Source of the DNA: Microbacteriaceae bacterium
GTDB lineage: Bacteria > Actinomycetota > Actinomycetes > Actinomycetales > Microbacteriaceae
Reading direction: 5' to 3'
NCBI GenBank assembly: GCA_019639055.1
Contig: JAHBSP010000003.1
Span: 62,001-126,000, forward strand
DNA length: 64,000 nt
Shown: piece by piece, positions 7,833 to 16,876 of the stretch
Layout of the letters: every line of letters begins with the position of its first letter
Numbering within the stretch: the stretch's first letter is position 1
Program-made: the position numbers and the translations under genes
Notes under the pieces: generated by a model
Databases searched by the model: none
Seen by the model: only the letters and a program-made list of their open reading frames with translations
What the model was told of the DNA's origin: nothing

Positions 7833-9290
7833 ATGGATGCTAAAGAAGTCCTAACCAAAGTTCCAACCCAACTATTTGTCAATGGCAAGTGGGTGAATTC
7901 AAGTACTGGAAAGAAAATTCCGGTATACAACCCGGCGAACGATGAACTGTTAGTGGAGATTCAGGATGCTTCTCCTGCTGATGCACTCAGCGCACTAGAT
8001 GCTGCTGTAGCCGCGCAGGATGAATGGGCTGCAACCTCTCCTAGGTATCGTGGTGAGTTACTTCGCAAAGCTTTCGATCTGATTACCGAACGTAAAGAAT
8101 TTTTTGCCACGCTAATGACTCTTGAAATGGGTAAGCCATATGCTGAAGCGCTCGGTGAAGTAGCATACGGTGCCGAGTTCCTACGGTGGTTTAGCGAGGA
8201 AGCACCGCGTATTGCTGGTCGGTTCGGCTCTAATCCCGAAGGTACCGGACAAATTATCGTGGCAAAGCGCCCGGTTGGGCCAAGTTTTCTAATTACTCCT
8301 TGGAACTTCCCGCTAGCGATGGCAACTAGGAAGATTGCTCCAGCTATGGCAGCTGGCTGCACAAGTATCGTTAAACCTGCAACACTCACGCCGCTCACAA
8401 CTCTCGCTTTCGTTGACCTGCTACGCGAAGTCGGTGTTCCAGCAGGTGTGGTTAACGTGATCACTTCCTCGAGCGCATCCAGTGTCTCCAACCCAATAAT
8501 CGAGGATTCTCGACTACGGAAACTGAGTTTCACTGGGTCGACAGAGGTTGGCAAAATGCTGATGCAGAAAGCAGCCAACGGAGTGCTCAGAGTCTCTATG
8601 GAACTGGGCGGCAACGCACCATTCGTAGTGTTTGAAGACGCCGATCTTGACAAGGCAGTGGCTGGTGCTTTGCAGGCAAAGTTCCGTAATATCGGGCAGG
8701 CTTGCACTGCGGCTAACCGCTTCATTGTGCACGAGGATGTCGCCGATGAGTTCGCGCGTAGAATTTCCGAAACCGTTGCCGGGTATAAGGTTGGCGACGG
8801 TCTTGCAGAAGGTGTGAATATCGGGCCACTAATCGACCAGGATGCCGTAGCTAAAGTTGGTGAACTGGTTGAGGATGCCACAAAACGCGGGGCCAAACTT
8901 CTTTCCGGCGGTAGCAAGATTGACGGTGCAGGTAACTTCTTCCAGCCGACAGTGGTGGATACTGTGCCCGCTGGTTCTGAAATACTTGCCCAGGAAATCT
9001 TTGGGCCTGTTGTGGCCATCCAAAGGTTCAAAACTGAGGATGAGGCAGTGGCGCTTGCAAACTCGACTGAGTACGGGCTGGTGTCTTATGTGTTCACCGA
9101 AGATCTGAACCGCGGTATGCGGATGATTCAGCGACTCGAATCTGGCATGATGGGTCTCAACACCGGTCTAGTCTCTAATGCTGCTGCGCCTTTCGGTGGG
9201 GTGAAGCAGTCTGGTGTGGGTCGTGAGGGCAGTTTCGAGGGCATTAACGAATATCTCGAAACTAAGTATGTGCTGGTGCCGAATAGTTAG
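7833..9290 (+). CDS. gabD: Succinate-semialdehyde dehydrogenase
   Basis: Oxidises succinic semialdehyde to succinate with NAD(P)+. A complete 485-residue aldehyde dehydrogenase: ITPWNFPLAM is the cofactor-binding segment, FTGSTEVGK the nucleotide-binding turn, MELGGNAPFVVFEDAD holds the general-base Glu, and GQACTAANR the catalytic Cys. The TAANR context and overall pattern favour the SSADH branch, but another short-chain aldehyde is possible. No GABA aminotransferase lies nearby. Its stop overlaps that of the convergent ribA by four bases. Confidence 0.85.
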   Translation: MDAKEVLTKVPTQLFVNGKWVNSSTGKKIPVYNPANDELLVEIQDASPADALSALDAAVAAQDEWAATSPRYRGELLRKAFDLITERKEFFATLMTLEMGKPYAEALGEVAYGAEFLRWFSEEAPRIAGRFGSNPEGTGQIIVAKRPVGPSFLITPWNFPLAMATRKIAPAMAAGCTSIVKPATLTPLTTLAFVDLLREVGVPAGVVNVITSSSASSVSNPIIEDSRLRKLSFTGSTEVGKMLMQKAANGVLRVSMELGGNAPFVVFEDADLDKAVAGALQAKFRNIGQACTAANRFIVHEDVADEFARRISETVAGYKVGDGLAEGVNIGPLIDQDAVAKVGELVEDATKRGAKLLSGGSKIDGAGNFFQPTVVDTVPAGSEILAQEIFGPVVAIQRFKTEDEAVALANSTEYGLVSYVFTEDLNRGMRMIQRLESGMMGLNTGLVSNAAAPFGGVKQSGVGREGSFEGINEYLETKYVLVPNS

Positions 9291-9913
9291 TTCTCGTGCT
9301 TATGAGGCTCATGCCCCAAGTCCCGAGGCAGAGTATGTCCCAAGCGGTCACGCTTGGTAGATAGATAGTTCTCGTTTTCTTCAGTGATACCAACAATCTG
9401 TGGAACTACCTCGGTGACGTTGACTCCGGAAGCCTTTAGCGCATCCACCTTCGCAGGGTTATTGGTAATTAGACGAATCTCTTTAAAGCCAAGATCTAAA
9501 AGTATTGCAGCAGCTACTGTAAAGTCACGATTATCTACCGGCAACCCTAGTTCAAGGTTTGCATCAATAGTGTCTAGGCCATCTTCTTGAAGCTTGTAGG
9601 CACGAATCTTGTTGGATAGTCCAATACCCCTGCCCTCTTGCCCACGCAAATAAACGACAGCACCACCGTTTGTGGCAATCTGCTTTAGCGCATCCTGTAG
9701 CTGATCGCCACAGTCGCATTTTAGGGAGCCGAAAATCTCACCAGTGATGCACTCGGAATGCACGCGCACGAGTGGATCACCAACCGGTGGTTTTGGAGAA
9801 AGCGCGACAATGTGCTCGTCATCGGTGGCAGAGTTTGAGTAGACGATAAGCTCCAAATCGCCCCAAATGGTAGGCACAATCGACCTAGCCTCAGCCTTCA
9901 CAAAAATAGCCAC
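9287..9913 (-). CDS. ribA: GTP cyclohydrolase II
   Basis: Opens GTP to the first pyrimidine intermediate of riboflavin synthesis. This is a stand-alone GCH2 domain of 208 residues without the RibB half found in many actinobacteria. The zinc site is in GEIFGSLKCDCGDQ, followed by YLRGQEGRGIGLSNKIRAY and the late NDRDF-like region. GTG start; it follows ppm by 12 bases at the end of a minus-strand run xth-trpS-ppm-ribA. It could support the flavin demand of the FMN-using proteins at 16.9-19.7 kb, which is only an inference. Confidence 0.92.
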   Translation of the reverse strand: MAIFVKAEARSIVPTIWGDLELIVYSNSATDDEHIVALSPKPPVGDPLVRVHSECITGEIFGSLKCDCGDQLQDALKQIATNGGAVVYLRGQEGRGIGLSNKIRAYKLQEDGLDTIDANLELGLPVDNRDFTVAAAILLDLGFKEIRLITNNPAKVDALKASGVNVTEVVPQIVGITEENENYLSTKRDRLGHTLPRDLGHEPHKHEN

Positions 9914-9925
9914 AACTAACTCTAA

Positions 9926-10714
9926 CTAGCCTTCGGAGCTTTGGTTGTAGTTATTTACAAGAAGCTTTGCAGGGCGGGTGAGTGCCCAAGCGGTTATCCT
10001 AAGCACCGCTTCCAATGCAATTCGGAAACTCATCTTCGACTTCCCACTTGTGCGTTCAACAAACACAATTGGCACTTCGAGGACACTCAGGTTGGCTCGC
10101 TCTAACTGCCAAGCAGTTTCAATCTGGAAGCAATAACCTTGGGATGCAATCCGCGCGAAATCGAGACGCTCCAACCCCTCGGCACTGTAGATTCTGAATC
10201 CACTAGTGAGATCTCTTACTTTTGAACGGAGCGCGAATTTGGCGTAACGGTTTGCAGTTCGGGAGAGTAGCCTTCGGAACTTGTTCCAGTTGGTGACTTC
10301 ACCTCCAGGTATCCAGCGTGAACCGATTACTAGTCCCGGGTTTTGCGAGCTATTTGCAGAAGGTGTTGCTTGCTCTTTGCTCGACAATTTTTCAAGCATT
10401 CGCTCTAAATCTTCAAGTCGGTGTGAGCCGTCGGCATCCATAGCGACAATTCTCACAGCGCCGCTCTCAATAGCAACTCGAAAACCTTCAATATATGCAG
10501 GGCCGATCCCTTGTTTTTGGGCTCGGTGAATCACGCGCAAATTTTTATGGGTGTGCGCAAATTCATCCGCAATTTTTCCGGTTCCGTCTGGAGAATTATC
10601 ATCCACAACGAAGATGCCGAACTCGGGGAAGCGCTCAGCAATTCCTGCCAATAGAGCAGGGATAGTCTCGGACTCGTTATATGTGGGTATAACGATTGCA
10701 GTTATTTCAGCCAC
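9926..10714 (-). CDS. ppm1: Polyprenol monophosphomannose synthase (GT2 family)
   Basis: Transfers mannose from GDP-mannose to polyprenyl phosphate on the inner membrane face. The 262 residues show the GT2 opening IVIPTYNESETIPAL, the metal-binding FVVDDNSPDGTG, IVAMDADGSH, and the DPM1-type LTSGFRIYSAEGL and VPIVFVERTSGKSKMS. No membrane domain is attached. The product is the mannosyl donor for the protein O-mannosyltransferase at 29.7-31.2 kb. GTG 10714 abuts the trpS stop with no gap. Confidence 0.88.
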   Translation of the reverse strand: MAEITAIVIPTYNESETIPALLAGIAERFPEFGIFVVDDNSPDGTGKIADEFAHTHKNLRVIHRAQKQGIGPAYIEGFRVAIESGAVRIVAMDADGSHRLEDLERMLEKLSSKEQATPSANSSQNPGLVIGSRWIPGGEVTNWNKFRRLLSRTANRYAKFALRSKVRDLTSGFRIYSAEGLERLDFARIASQGYCFQIETAWQLERANLSVLEVPIVFVERTSGKSKMSFRIALEAVLRITAWALTRPAKLLVNNYNQSSEG

Positions 10715-11719
10715 TTAGCTCTGCCGGTAGAACCCAATTTTGTCGTAGACCTGAGCGAGTGTTTCACTAGCAACATTCGCGGCCTTCGTCGCGCCAGCAC
10801 TGAGCATATCGTCTAGTTCCGAGCCGGCAAGCAGTTCCATGGTGCGTTCACGAACAGGAATGATTTCTGCCATCACTCTCTCTTCAACTTCTTTCTTAAG
10901 GTCGCCATAACCAAGACCTGCCAGTCGATCCTGCGTCTGCTGGATGCTTTCCTCTGCAAGCGTTGAGATAATCGCCAAGAGATTGCTAACCCCGGGCTTA
11001 TTCTGCGGATCAAATTTGATTAGGGCATCGTTGTCAGTCACGGCTCTGCGAATCTTTTTAGCGGTGATGGCTGGGTCATCCATGATGCGGATCAGCCCGG
11101 CATCGCTCTCAGCACTCTTTGACATCTTTGCTGTTGGTTCTTGCAAATCGTAAACTCGGGCACTAGATTCCGGCACCCAAATATCCGGCACCGCAAATGT
11201 GTCTCCAAAGCGAGAATTGAAACGCTCAGCAAGGGTGCGGGAGAGTTCCAAATGCTGTTTCTGGTCATCGCCCACCGGCACCAGGTTTGTCTGGTAGAGA
11301 AGGATATCTGCTGCCATCAACATCGGATAGGTAAAAAGCCCGACGGTTGTGCCGTCATTGCCAAAGCGCTGCGACTTGTCCTTGAATTGGGTCATGCGAC
11401 TGGCTTCACCAAAACCGGTGAGAGTGTTTAGTACCCAGGCAAGTTCGGCATGCGCAGGCACGTTGCTCTGCACAAAAAGAGTCGCCTTTTCAGGGTCTAC
11501 GCCGGCGGCAATGTATTGCGCGGCGGTCTGTCTGGTGCGTGAGGCAAGCTCAGCAGGATCGAACTTGCTTGTGAGCGCGTGCATATCGACCACACAAAAA
11601 TATGAGTCATATTTATTTTGCAGGTTACGCCATGAAACTAGTGCCCCGAGATAGTTTCCGAGATGAAGTGAATCATCGGAGGGCTGCATTCCAGAGAAAA
11701 TAACCTGCTTTGTTGTCAT
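10715..11719 (-). CDS. trpS: Tryptophanyl-tRNA synthetase
   Basis: Charges tRNA-Trp. The class I signature LHLGNYLGAL (HIGH equivalent) is at about residues 17-26, and the KMSKS loop is AKMSKSAESDAG. Length of about 334 fits bacterial TrpRS. ATG 11719 (MTTKQVIFSGMQPS) is preferred over a TTG nine bases upstream because the conserved N terminus begins right after it. It follows xth by 11 bases. Confidence 0.96.
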   Translation of the reverse strand: MTTKQVIFSGMQPSDDSLHLGNYLGALVSWRNLQNKYDSYFCVVDMHALTSKFDPAELASRTRQTAAQYIAAGVDPEKATLFVQSNVPAHAELAWVLNTLTGFGEASRMTQFKDKSQRFGNDGTTVGLFTYPMLMAADILLYQTNLVPVGDDQKQHLELSRTLAERFNSRFGDTFAVPDIWVPESSARVYDLQEPTAKMSKSAESDAGLIRIMDDPAITAKKIRRAVTDNDALIKFDPQNKPGVSNLLAIISTLAEESIQQTQDRLAGLGYGDLKKEVEERVMAEIIPVRERTMELLAGSELDDMLSAGATKAANVASETLAQVYDKIGFYRQS

Positions 11720-11730
11720 AAGAGACAAGT

Positions 11731-12561
11731 TTACAGCGAGTACTTGACTACTACAGGAGCGTGGTCACTCCAACGGCTTGCATAGTCTGCTGCGCGATGG
11801 ATTTTGTAATCCTGCACCTTATCGGCAAGCCCAGGAGTTGCTGCGTGGTAGTCGATTCTCCATCCGGTATCGGTATCGAATGCTTGACCGCGTTGACTCC
11901 ACCAAGTGTATGGCCCAGGCACTTCACCCGCCCATCTGCGACCAATATCAACGAAACCTATGCCGGTGATCTCTTCACCGCTGGCTGCAAGTGCACTCTC
12001 ACCACGCGCTGTGAAGAAGCGGTCAAAGTATGCGCGCTCTTGAGGAAGGAATCCGGAATTTTTCAGATTGCCTTTCCAGTTTTTAATATCAAGCTGAGTG
12101 TGCCCAACGTTTAGGTCACCCACTGCCAAAAATTCTTGACCCGATGCTCGTTCAGCCTCCAAGCGCTCAGTCATCGCCTCTAAGAAACGATATTTCTCTA
12201 CCTGTTTCGGGGTATCAACTTCGCCAGCATGCACATATACACTGGCCATTCTCAGAATCCCGCTAGGTGTCTGGATGGTTCCTTCCACCCAGCGCCCGGA
12301 AGTGTCAAAGTCATCTGCACCAAATTCGATACTGGAACTTAGAATCGGAAGTTTAGTAGCGATAGCAACCCCAGCACGACCTTTTTGGTTAGATACGGAA
12401 CTAATTATGTTCCAACCATCGAGTAGTGGGAAGAGATCATCATCGGATGCGCGCACTTCCTGCAAGGCCACAATGTCGGGTTCGTGCTCTTTAAGCCATT
12501 CACCCATGCCTTTTCTAAACGCAGCCCTGATACCATTTACGTTAATACTTGCAATATGCAT
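11731..12561 (-). CDS. xth: Exodeoxyribonuclease III (AP endonuclease)
   Basis: Cleaves DNA at abasic sites and removes 3' blocks in base excision repair. The 276 residues carry the EEP nuclease signatures: ASINVNGIRAAF at the start, DIVALQEVRA with the metal-binding Glu, AVGDLNVGHTQLD, YTWWSQRG and the final catalytic SDHAPVVV. A TAGACT box lies seven bases upstream of the ATG on the minus strand, so it may be leaderless. Confidence 0.95.
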   Translation of the reverse strand: MHIASINVNGIRAAFRKGMGEWLKEHEPDIVALQEVRASDDDLFPLLDGWNIISSVSNQKGRAGVAIATKLPILSSSIEFGADDFDTSGRWVEGTIQTPSGILRMASVYVHAGEVDTPKQVEKYRFLEAMTERLEAERASGQEFLAVGDLNVGHTQLDIKNWKGNLKNSGFLPQERAYFDRFFTARGESALAASGEEITGIGFVDIGRRWAGEVPGPYTWWSQRGQAFDTDTGWRIDYHAATPGLADKVQDYKIHRAADYASRWSDHAPVVVKYSL

Positions 12562-12625
12562 GGTAAAAAGTCTATTGCCTGACTGATATTGTCTACAAAG
12601 TCTAAAAAGACTTAGGAGGTTTTGC

Positions 12626-14287
12626 GTGGAATCGCATCACGGAGTTGGAATTGGCCGCAAATTAGCTATTGGGAAGATCCTAGTTATGGCGCCACCACTA
12701 CCTGAACCATTGGATACACCGCTAGAGGGCTCGGCAACTGACGCCAAAGAAAAGCTCAAGAAAGCTGTCGCTCAGGTATCGGATGATTTAAAGCACAGAC
12801 TAGATAAAGCCCACGGCGAGGCTAAAGCAGTTCTGGAAGCACAGGTACTCATGGCTGAGGACCCGACAATTTTTGATGCTGCTGCTCAAAAGATTGACGG
12901 TGGTGTCAACCCAGGTAAGGCAGTCTTTGATACTTTGGCAGATTTTCAGGTGCAGTATGCGAGCCTGGGCGAATACTTTGCAGCTCGTGTCGCTGACTTG
13001 GCAGATATTTCGCAGCGTATCCGTGCCGCAGTGACCGGTGTAGAGGTTCCAGGCATCCCTGAATCTGATGAGCCCTTCATCCTGCTTGCTCATGACCTAG
13101 CACCTGCAGACACTGCGACTCTTGACCCAAGTAAAGTTTTGGCGTTGGTTACTCGCGAGGGCGGACCGACATCACACACCGCTATTTTGGCTCGCAGTTT
13201 CGGAATCCCTGCGCTTGTTGGTGTGCACGATTTAGACACTTCGGATGCGCTATCCGGCAAGACCGCAATCGTTGACCCAATCAGTGGCGATATTCGCATC
13301 GACCCTAGTGCCGAAGAGATTGCTGCTGCCGAAGCAAAACTTGCAGAACAGATTAAGGCAGCCTCTGGGCCGAAGACTCCCGGCGCGCTCGCTGACGGCA
13401 CAAAAGTATTGCTTCTAGCAAACGTCGGCTCAGGCGCTGATGTGCCAGGAGCGCAGGAAGCTGCGGCTGAAGGTGTGGGGCTATTCCGCACAGAGTTCTT
13501 GTTCTTATCTAGTAAGAATGCGCCATCTGTAGAAAAGCAGAAGGAAGAATACAAGAAAGTTCTTGCAGGCTTCCCCGGTCAGAAAGTTACCGTGAGACTG
13601 CTTGATGCTGGTGCTGATAAACCGCTAGATTTCTTGAACCCTGATAAGGAAGAGAACCCAGCTCTGGGCCTTCGCGGTTATCGAGCATTAGCGGCAAATC
13701 CGCAGATTCTTCGCGACCAGCTCACCGCTCTGAAGCAGGCGGAAGAAGAGACCGAGGCTGAAGTTTGGGTTATGGCTCCAATGATTTCTGATCTTGCTGA
13801 ATCGATTGAATTCGTGAAGGTTGCTAAAGAAATCGGGCACACTCAGGTGGGTATTATGGCCGAGGTTCCTTCACTCGCTTTGATCGCAGACAAGATTGCT
13901 CCGCATGTTGATTTTTTCAGTATCGGCACCAATGACCTTACTCAGTACACTTTTGCTGCGGACAGGCTCTTAGGATCGGTTGCTAACTTCCAGGATGCTT
14001 GGCACCCAGCCGTTTTGAAGCTAATCAAATCACTTGGGGATGCGGGCGGCGCGAATTCTATATCTGTAGGCGTGTGTGGCGAGGCAGCATCTGACCCAAT
14101 CATGGCAGTAGTGCTTGTGGGCCTTGGTTGCTTTAGTCTCTCAATGAGCGCCAACGCAATAGCCGATGTGCGTAGTGAGCTAAAGAAGTATGACCTAGAG
14201 ACCGCCAAGAAGGCTGCGACCGCTGCACTTGATGCAGACAGTGCGGTTACCGCTCGTGATGCGGCTATGAAAGTGCTTGGTTACTAG
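12626..14287 (+). CDS. ptsI: Phosphoenolpyruvate-protein phosphotransferase (PTS enzyme I)
   Basis: Takes phosphate from PEP and passes it to HPr, driving PTS sugar uptake. The phosphohistidine swivel signature GGPTSHTAILARSFGIPALVG is near residue 180, FRTEFLFL and LLDAGADKPLDFL are in the PEP-binding barrel, and the active-site Cys is in GVCGEAASDP. At 553 residues it is slightly short but complete. A strong AGGAGGT Shine-Dalgarno at 12614-12620 sets GTG 12626. No HPr or enzyme II gene is adjacent. Confidence 0.95.
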   Translation: MESHHGVGIGRKLAIGKILVMAPPLPEPLDTPLEGSATDAKEKLKKAVAQVSDDLKHRLDKAHGEAKAVLEAQVLMAEDPTIFDAAAQKIDGGVNPGKAVFDTLADFQVQYASLGEYFAARVADLADISQRIRAAVTGVEVPGIPESDEPFILLAHDLAPADTATLDPSKVLALVTREGGPTSHTAILARSFGIPALVGVHDLDTSDALSGKTAIVDPISGDIRIDPSAEEIAAAEAKLAEQIKAASGPKTPGALADGTKVLLLANVGSGADVPGAQEAAAEGVGLFRTEFLFLSSKNAPSVEKQKEEYKKVLAGFPGQKVTVRLLDAGADKPLDFLNPDKEENPALGLRGYRALAANPQILRDQLTALKQAEEETEAEVWVMAPMISDLAESIEFVKVAKEIGHTQVGIMAEVPSLALIADKIAPHVDFFSIGTNDLTQYTFAADRLLGSVANFQDAWHPAVLKLIKSLGDAGGANSISVGVCGEAASDPIMAVVLVGLGCFSLSMSANAIADVRSELKKYDLETAKKAATAALDADSAVTARDAAMKVLGY

Positions 14288-14313
14288 AAACTGCGCCCAC
14301 TGCTGAACTCACT

Positions 14314-14319
14314 TAAACT
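14314..14319 (+). promoter_or_regulatory. Leaderless -10 box of the metal-binding lipoprotein gene
   Basis: TAAACT, six bases, then ATG 14326. No Shine-Dalgarno is present. Confidence 0.5.
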
Positions 14320-14325
14320 CTCATT

Positions 14326-15243
14326 ATGAGGAGTGGCAAACTTGCGGGCATTACTGCTGCGGTTATGTTGCTTGTGGGGTGCGCCTCGGGGAGCAATGTT
14401 CCCAATCCGAACCCTTCTGAAAGTAAGCCACTCGTGGTCGCCACATTCACAGTCTTGGCGAGCATCGCATCCGAAATTGCGGGAGATCGAGTGGAGGTGC
14501 GTTCGCTAATAAAAACAGGCGCAGAAGTGCACGGTTATGAGCCGACACCGAGTGATATCCGTAGCGTAGCCGATGCTGATTTGATTATCTACAACGGGTT
14601 CGGGCTTGAGGGATGGTTTGAGAAATTTAGCCAACACGCAGATGCCCCAATCGCTAGAGTCACCGAGGGAATCACAGAGATTTATATTGACGGTTATTCA
14701 GGAAGTGTTGTAAATCCTCACGTATGGATGAGCCCAACAGACGCTGCCAAAATTGCCGAGAACATCGCAAAAGAATTCATCAAGTTAGATCCTGACGGTG
14801 CTGAGTATTTCGAAAAGCGAGTCTCCGAATTTTCTTCCAAGCTAGAAACGATGCGTGAATCCGCTATTCAAGAAATCGCTCAGCTTCCCGAGGACTCCAG
14901 GGCGCTAGTTACCTGTGAGGGAGCCTTCTCCTATTTGACTCGAGACCTGGGGCTGAGTGAAAAATATCTCTGGCCTGTGAATGCGGAACAGCAGGTGCGT
15001 CCGAGAACTCTCGCAGGAGTTATCGATTTTGTGCGTGATTCAAGAGTGAAAGCAGTGTTCTGTGAATCGACAGTTAACGACTCAACCATGCAAGGAGTCG
15101 CTCGTGAAACCGGAGCACAATTTGGGGGCATCCTTTACGTGGATTCAATTTCTGAAGCAGATGGGCCAGTGCCGACCTTCCTACAGCTTCTCGAATATGA
15201 TATTTCACTGATTGTCGATGCCCTTGCATCACCTGTAGCGTAA
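14326..15243 (+). CDS. Metal ABC transporter substrate-binding lipoprotein (Zn/Mn type)
   Basis: Cluster A-I solute-binding protein that captures Zn2+ or Mn2+ outside the membrane. It has a lipoprotein signal with lipobox LVGC, then VATFTVLASIASEIAGD. Likely metal ligands are His in VHGYEPTPSDIR, His in NPHVWMSP, Glu in VTCEGAFSYL, and Asp/Glu in the late VDSISE region. There is no His-rich loop of the kind often seen in zinc-specific ZnuA, and the CEGAF segment (where His-AF is common) carries Glu, which leans towards manganese. It heads a three-gene importer operon. Metal specificity is unresolved. Confidence 0.85.
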   Translation: MRSGKLAGITAAVMLLVGCASGSNVPNPNPSESKPLVVATFTVLASIASEIAGDRVEVRSLIKTGAEVHGYEPTPSDIRSVADADLIIYNGFGLEGWFEKFSQHADAPIARVTEGITEIYIDGYSGSVVNPHVWMSPTDAAKIAENIAKEFIKLDPDGAEYFEKRVSEFSSKLETMRESAIQEIAQLPEDSRALVTCEGAFSYLTRDLGLSEKYLWPVNAEQQVRPRTLAGVIDFVRDSRVKAVFCESTVNDSTMQGVARETGAQFGGILYVDSISEADGPVPTFLQLLEYDISLIVDALASPVA

Positions 15244-15246
15244 TCT
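15241..15246 (+). promoter_or_regulatory. Leaderless -10 box using the binding-protein stop codon
   Basis: TAATCT, six bases, then ATG 15253. The first three bases are the TAA stop of the upstream gene. Confidence 0.45.
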
Positions 15247-15252
15247 TGGTTT

Positions 15253-15957
15253 ATGAACCTCAAAGTCTCCGACCTCAATATCCGCTACGGTGATATTCAT
15301 GCGGTCGTAGATTTAAGTTTTGAGCTTCCCAAAGGTGAAATTCTTGCCATAATCGGCAGCAATGGTTCCGGAAAATCCAGCCTTCTCGCCGCTGTTTCTG
15401 GGCAAATGTTTGGGGAATCTGGAGAAGTAGCAGGACTAACCGGAAGCATTGAATGGCAGGGCGAGGATGTTAAACTTCCGAGAAGCCGTGGCGAGATTGC
15501 CTATGTAGCCCAGTCTGAACATATAGACGTCCACTTTCCGATTAATGTTCGCGAGATTGTATCTATGGGGCGATTCAAAAAACAGGGGATGCTTCGCTTA
15601 GAATCCGAGGCAGATTCAAAAGCAATCGACATCGCGCTAGCTCGCGCAGGGATAACAGACCTGGCAGATCGCTCACTGCTTGCACTCTCTGGTGGCCAAC
15701 GCAAACGTGTATTTGTCGCTCGTGGCCTAGCAACTGATGCGCCGCTGATGTTACTCGATGAACCATTCGCTGGCGTTGATGTCGAGAGTGAAGTGCTAAT
15801 TATTGAATTGCTTGTGCAGTTAGCTAGCGAAGGTAAGACGATACTTATCGCAACCCATAATCTGCCAACGATAAAAACTTTTGCCGACAAGGTGCTGGCA
15901 ATGAAAAACCGAATGCTCGCATTCGGCACACCGGAGGAGGTGACCGAAATTGTTTGA
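15253..15957 (+). CDS. Metal ABC transporter ATP-binding protein
   Basis: ATPase of the Zn/Mn importer. All nucleotide-binding motifs are present in 234 residues: Walker A GSNGSGKSSL near residue 36, Q-loop in YVAQSEHIDVHFP, signature LSGGQRKRVFVARGLA, Walker B LMLLDEPFAGVD and the switch His in IATHNL. HIDVHFPINVREIV is typical of the Mn/Zn subfamily. It lies nine bases after the binding-protein gene and overlaps the permease gene by eight bases. Confidence 0.92.
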   Translation: MNLKVSDLNIRYGDIHAVVDLSFELPKGEILAIIGSNGSGKSSLLAAVSGQMFGESGEVAGLTGSIEWQGEDVKLPRSRGEIAYVAQSEHIDVHFPINVREIVSMGRFKKQGMLRLESEADSKAIDIALARAGITDLADRSLLALSGGQRKRVFVARGLATDAPLMLLDEPFAGVDVESEVLIIELLVQLASEGKTILIATHNLPTIKTFADKVLAMKNRMLAFGTPEEVTEIV

Positions 15958-16795
15958 ACAGTTGGTCACATTCTTCACTGAGCCGTTTGCCTACGGATTC
16001 ATGCAATATGCCACCATAGCTTCATTAGCGGGAGCAATAGTGTGTGCACTACTTTCTTGCTGGTTGGTGCTTATTGGTTGGTCGCTGATGGGGGATGCAG
16101 TTTCGCACGCCGTGCTACCCGGTGTTGTGCTCGCCTACGTTGTCGGTATGCCTTTCGCTATCGGTGCGGTGGTTTTCGCTTTTATCGCTATCTGGATGAT
16201 TGGTGGTATCAGTTCCCCACGCATCAAACAGGATGCTGCAATCGGTATAGTTTTCACCACACTCTTCGCACTCGGACTAGTCCTAATTTCAGTCACTCCG
16301 AGCCAAACCGATTTAGGGCATATTGTTTTCGGAAACGTTCTCGGCATCGGTACTTCTGAGCTGGTTCAAATTCTCATTATTGCGGTAGTTGTTATAGCTG
16401 TTTTGCTCATAAAGCGCAGAGACTTTACCGCATTCGCATTCGATCGGCGATATCTGGATACTCTCGGGATCTCGTCTAAGCGGCTGAGCACCCTACTCCT
16501 TGCGCTTATGGCACTCACAACTGTGGCCGCACTGCAAATAGTAGGCGTGATTCTGGTGGTCGCGATGTTAATTACCCCTGGAGCTACCGCGAGATTGCTA
16601 ACCAATCGCTTCAACAGGATGCTCTGGATTGCGCCGATTGTAGCGGTTATCTCGGTAATTTTCGGTATCTACATAAGCTTCTATATGGATGTTGCTACCG
16701 GACCGATGATAGTGCTCGTGCAAGGAATACTCTTCGGATGCGCCTACACAGCGAGTCTGCTTCGCATCAGAAAAGCAAACACAGCGACTGTATAG
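15950..16795 (+). CDS. Metal ABC transporter permease
   Basis: ABC-3 family integral membrane protein of 281 residues with about eight helices, forming the metal channel. GWSLMGDAVSHAVLPGVVLAYV is the conserved segment that contacts the ATPase and lines the path. The start is TTG 15950, and it is well supported: a near-perfect GGAGGAGGTGA Shine-Dalgarno at about 15932-15942 lies inside the ATPase gene. The strong ribosome site may compensate for the weak start codon. Confidence 0.9.
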   Translation: MFEQLVTFFTEPFAYGFMQYATIASLAGAIVCALLSCWLVLIGWSLMGDAVSHAVLPGVVLAYVVGMPFAIGAVVFAFIAIWMIGGISSPRIKQDAAIGIVFTTLFALGLVLISVTPSQTDLGHIVFGNVLGIGTSELVQILIIAVVVIAVLLIKRRDFTAFAFDRRYLDTLGISSKRLSTLLLALMALTTVAALQIVGVILVVAMLITPGATARLLTNRFNRMLWIAPIVAVISVIFGIYISFYMDVATGPMIVLVQGILFGCAYTASLLRIRKANTATV

Positions 16796-16801
16796 TTCCT
16801 T

Positions 16802-16835
16802 TTCAGCTTCTCTTCAGGGCTTGCCTAGATACTGT
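16802..16835 (+). promoter_or_regulatory. 11-base direct repeat and putative -10 before the flavin electron-transfer cassette
   Basis: TTCAG occurs at 16802-16806 and again at 16813-16817, an 11-base period like response-regulator half-sites. TAGATA/TACTGT at 16826-16835 could serve as the -10 box. Function is inferred. Confidence 0.3.
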
Positions 16836-16876
16836 TTACGCAAGATCCTCACCAATGAATGGAGTACTGAGCAAAG

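Noticed and set aside
7961..9031. 356-codon open frame on the minus strand
   Set aside because: It lies antisense inside gabD, is Ser/Ala/Pro/Arg-rich like a shadow frame, and has no recognisable motif, ribosome site or promoter.
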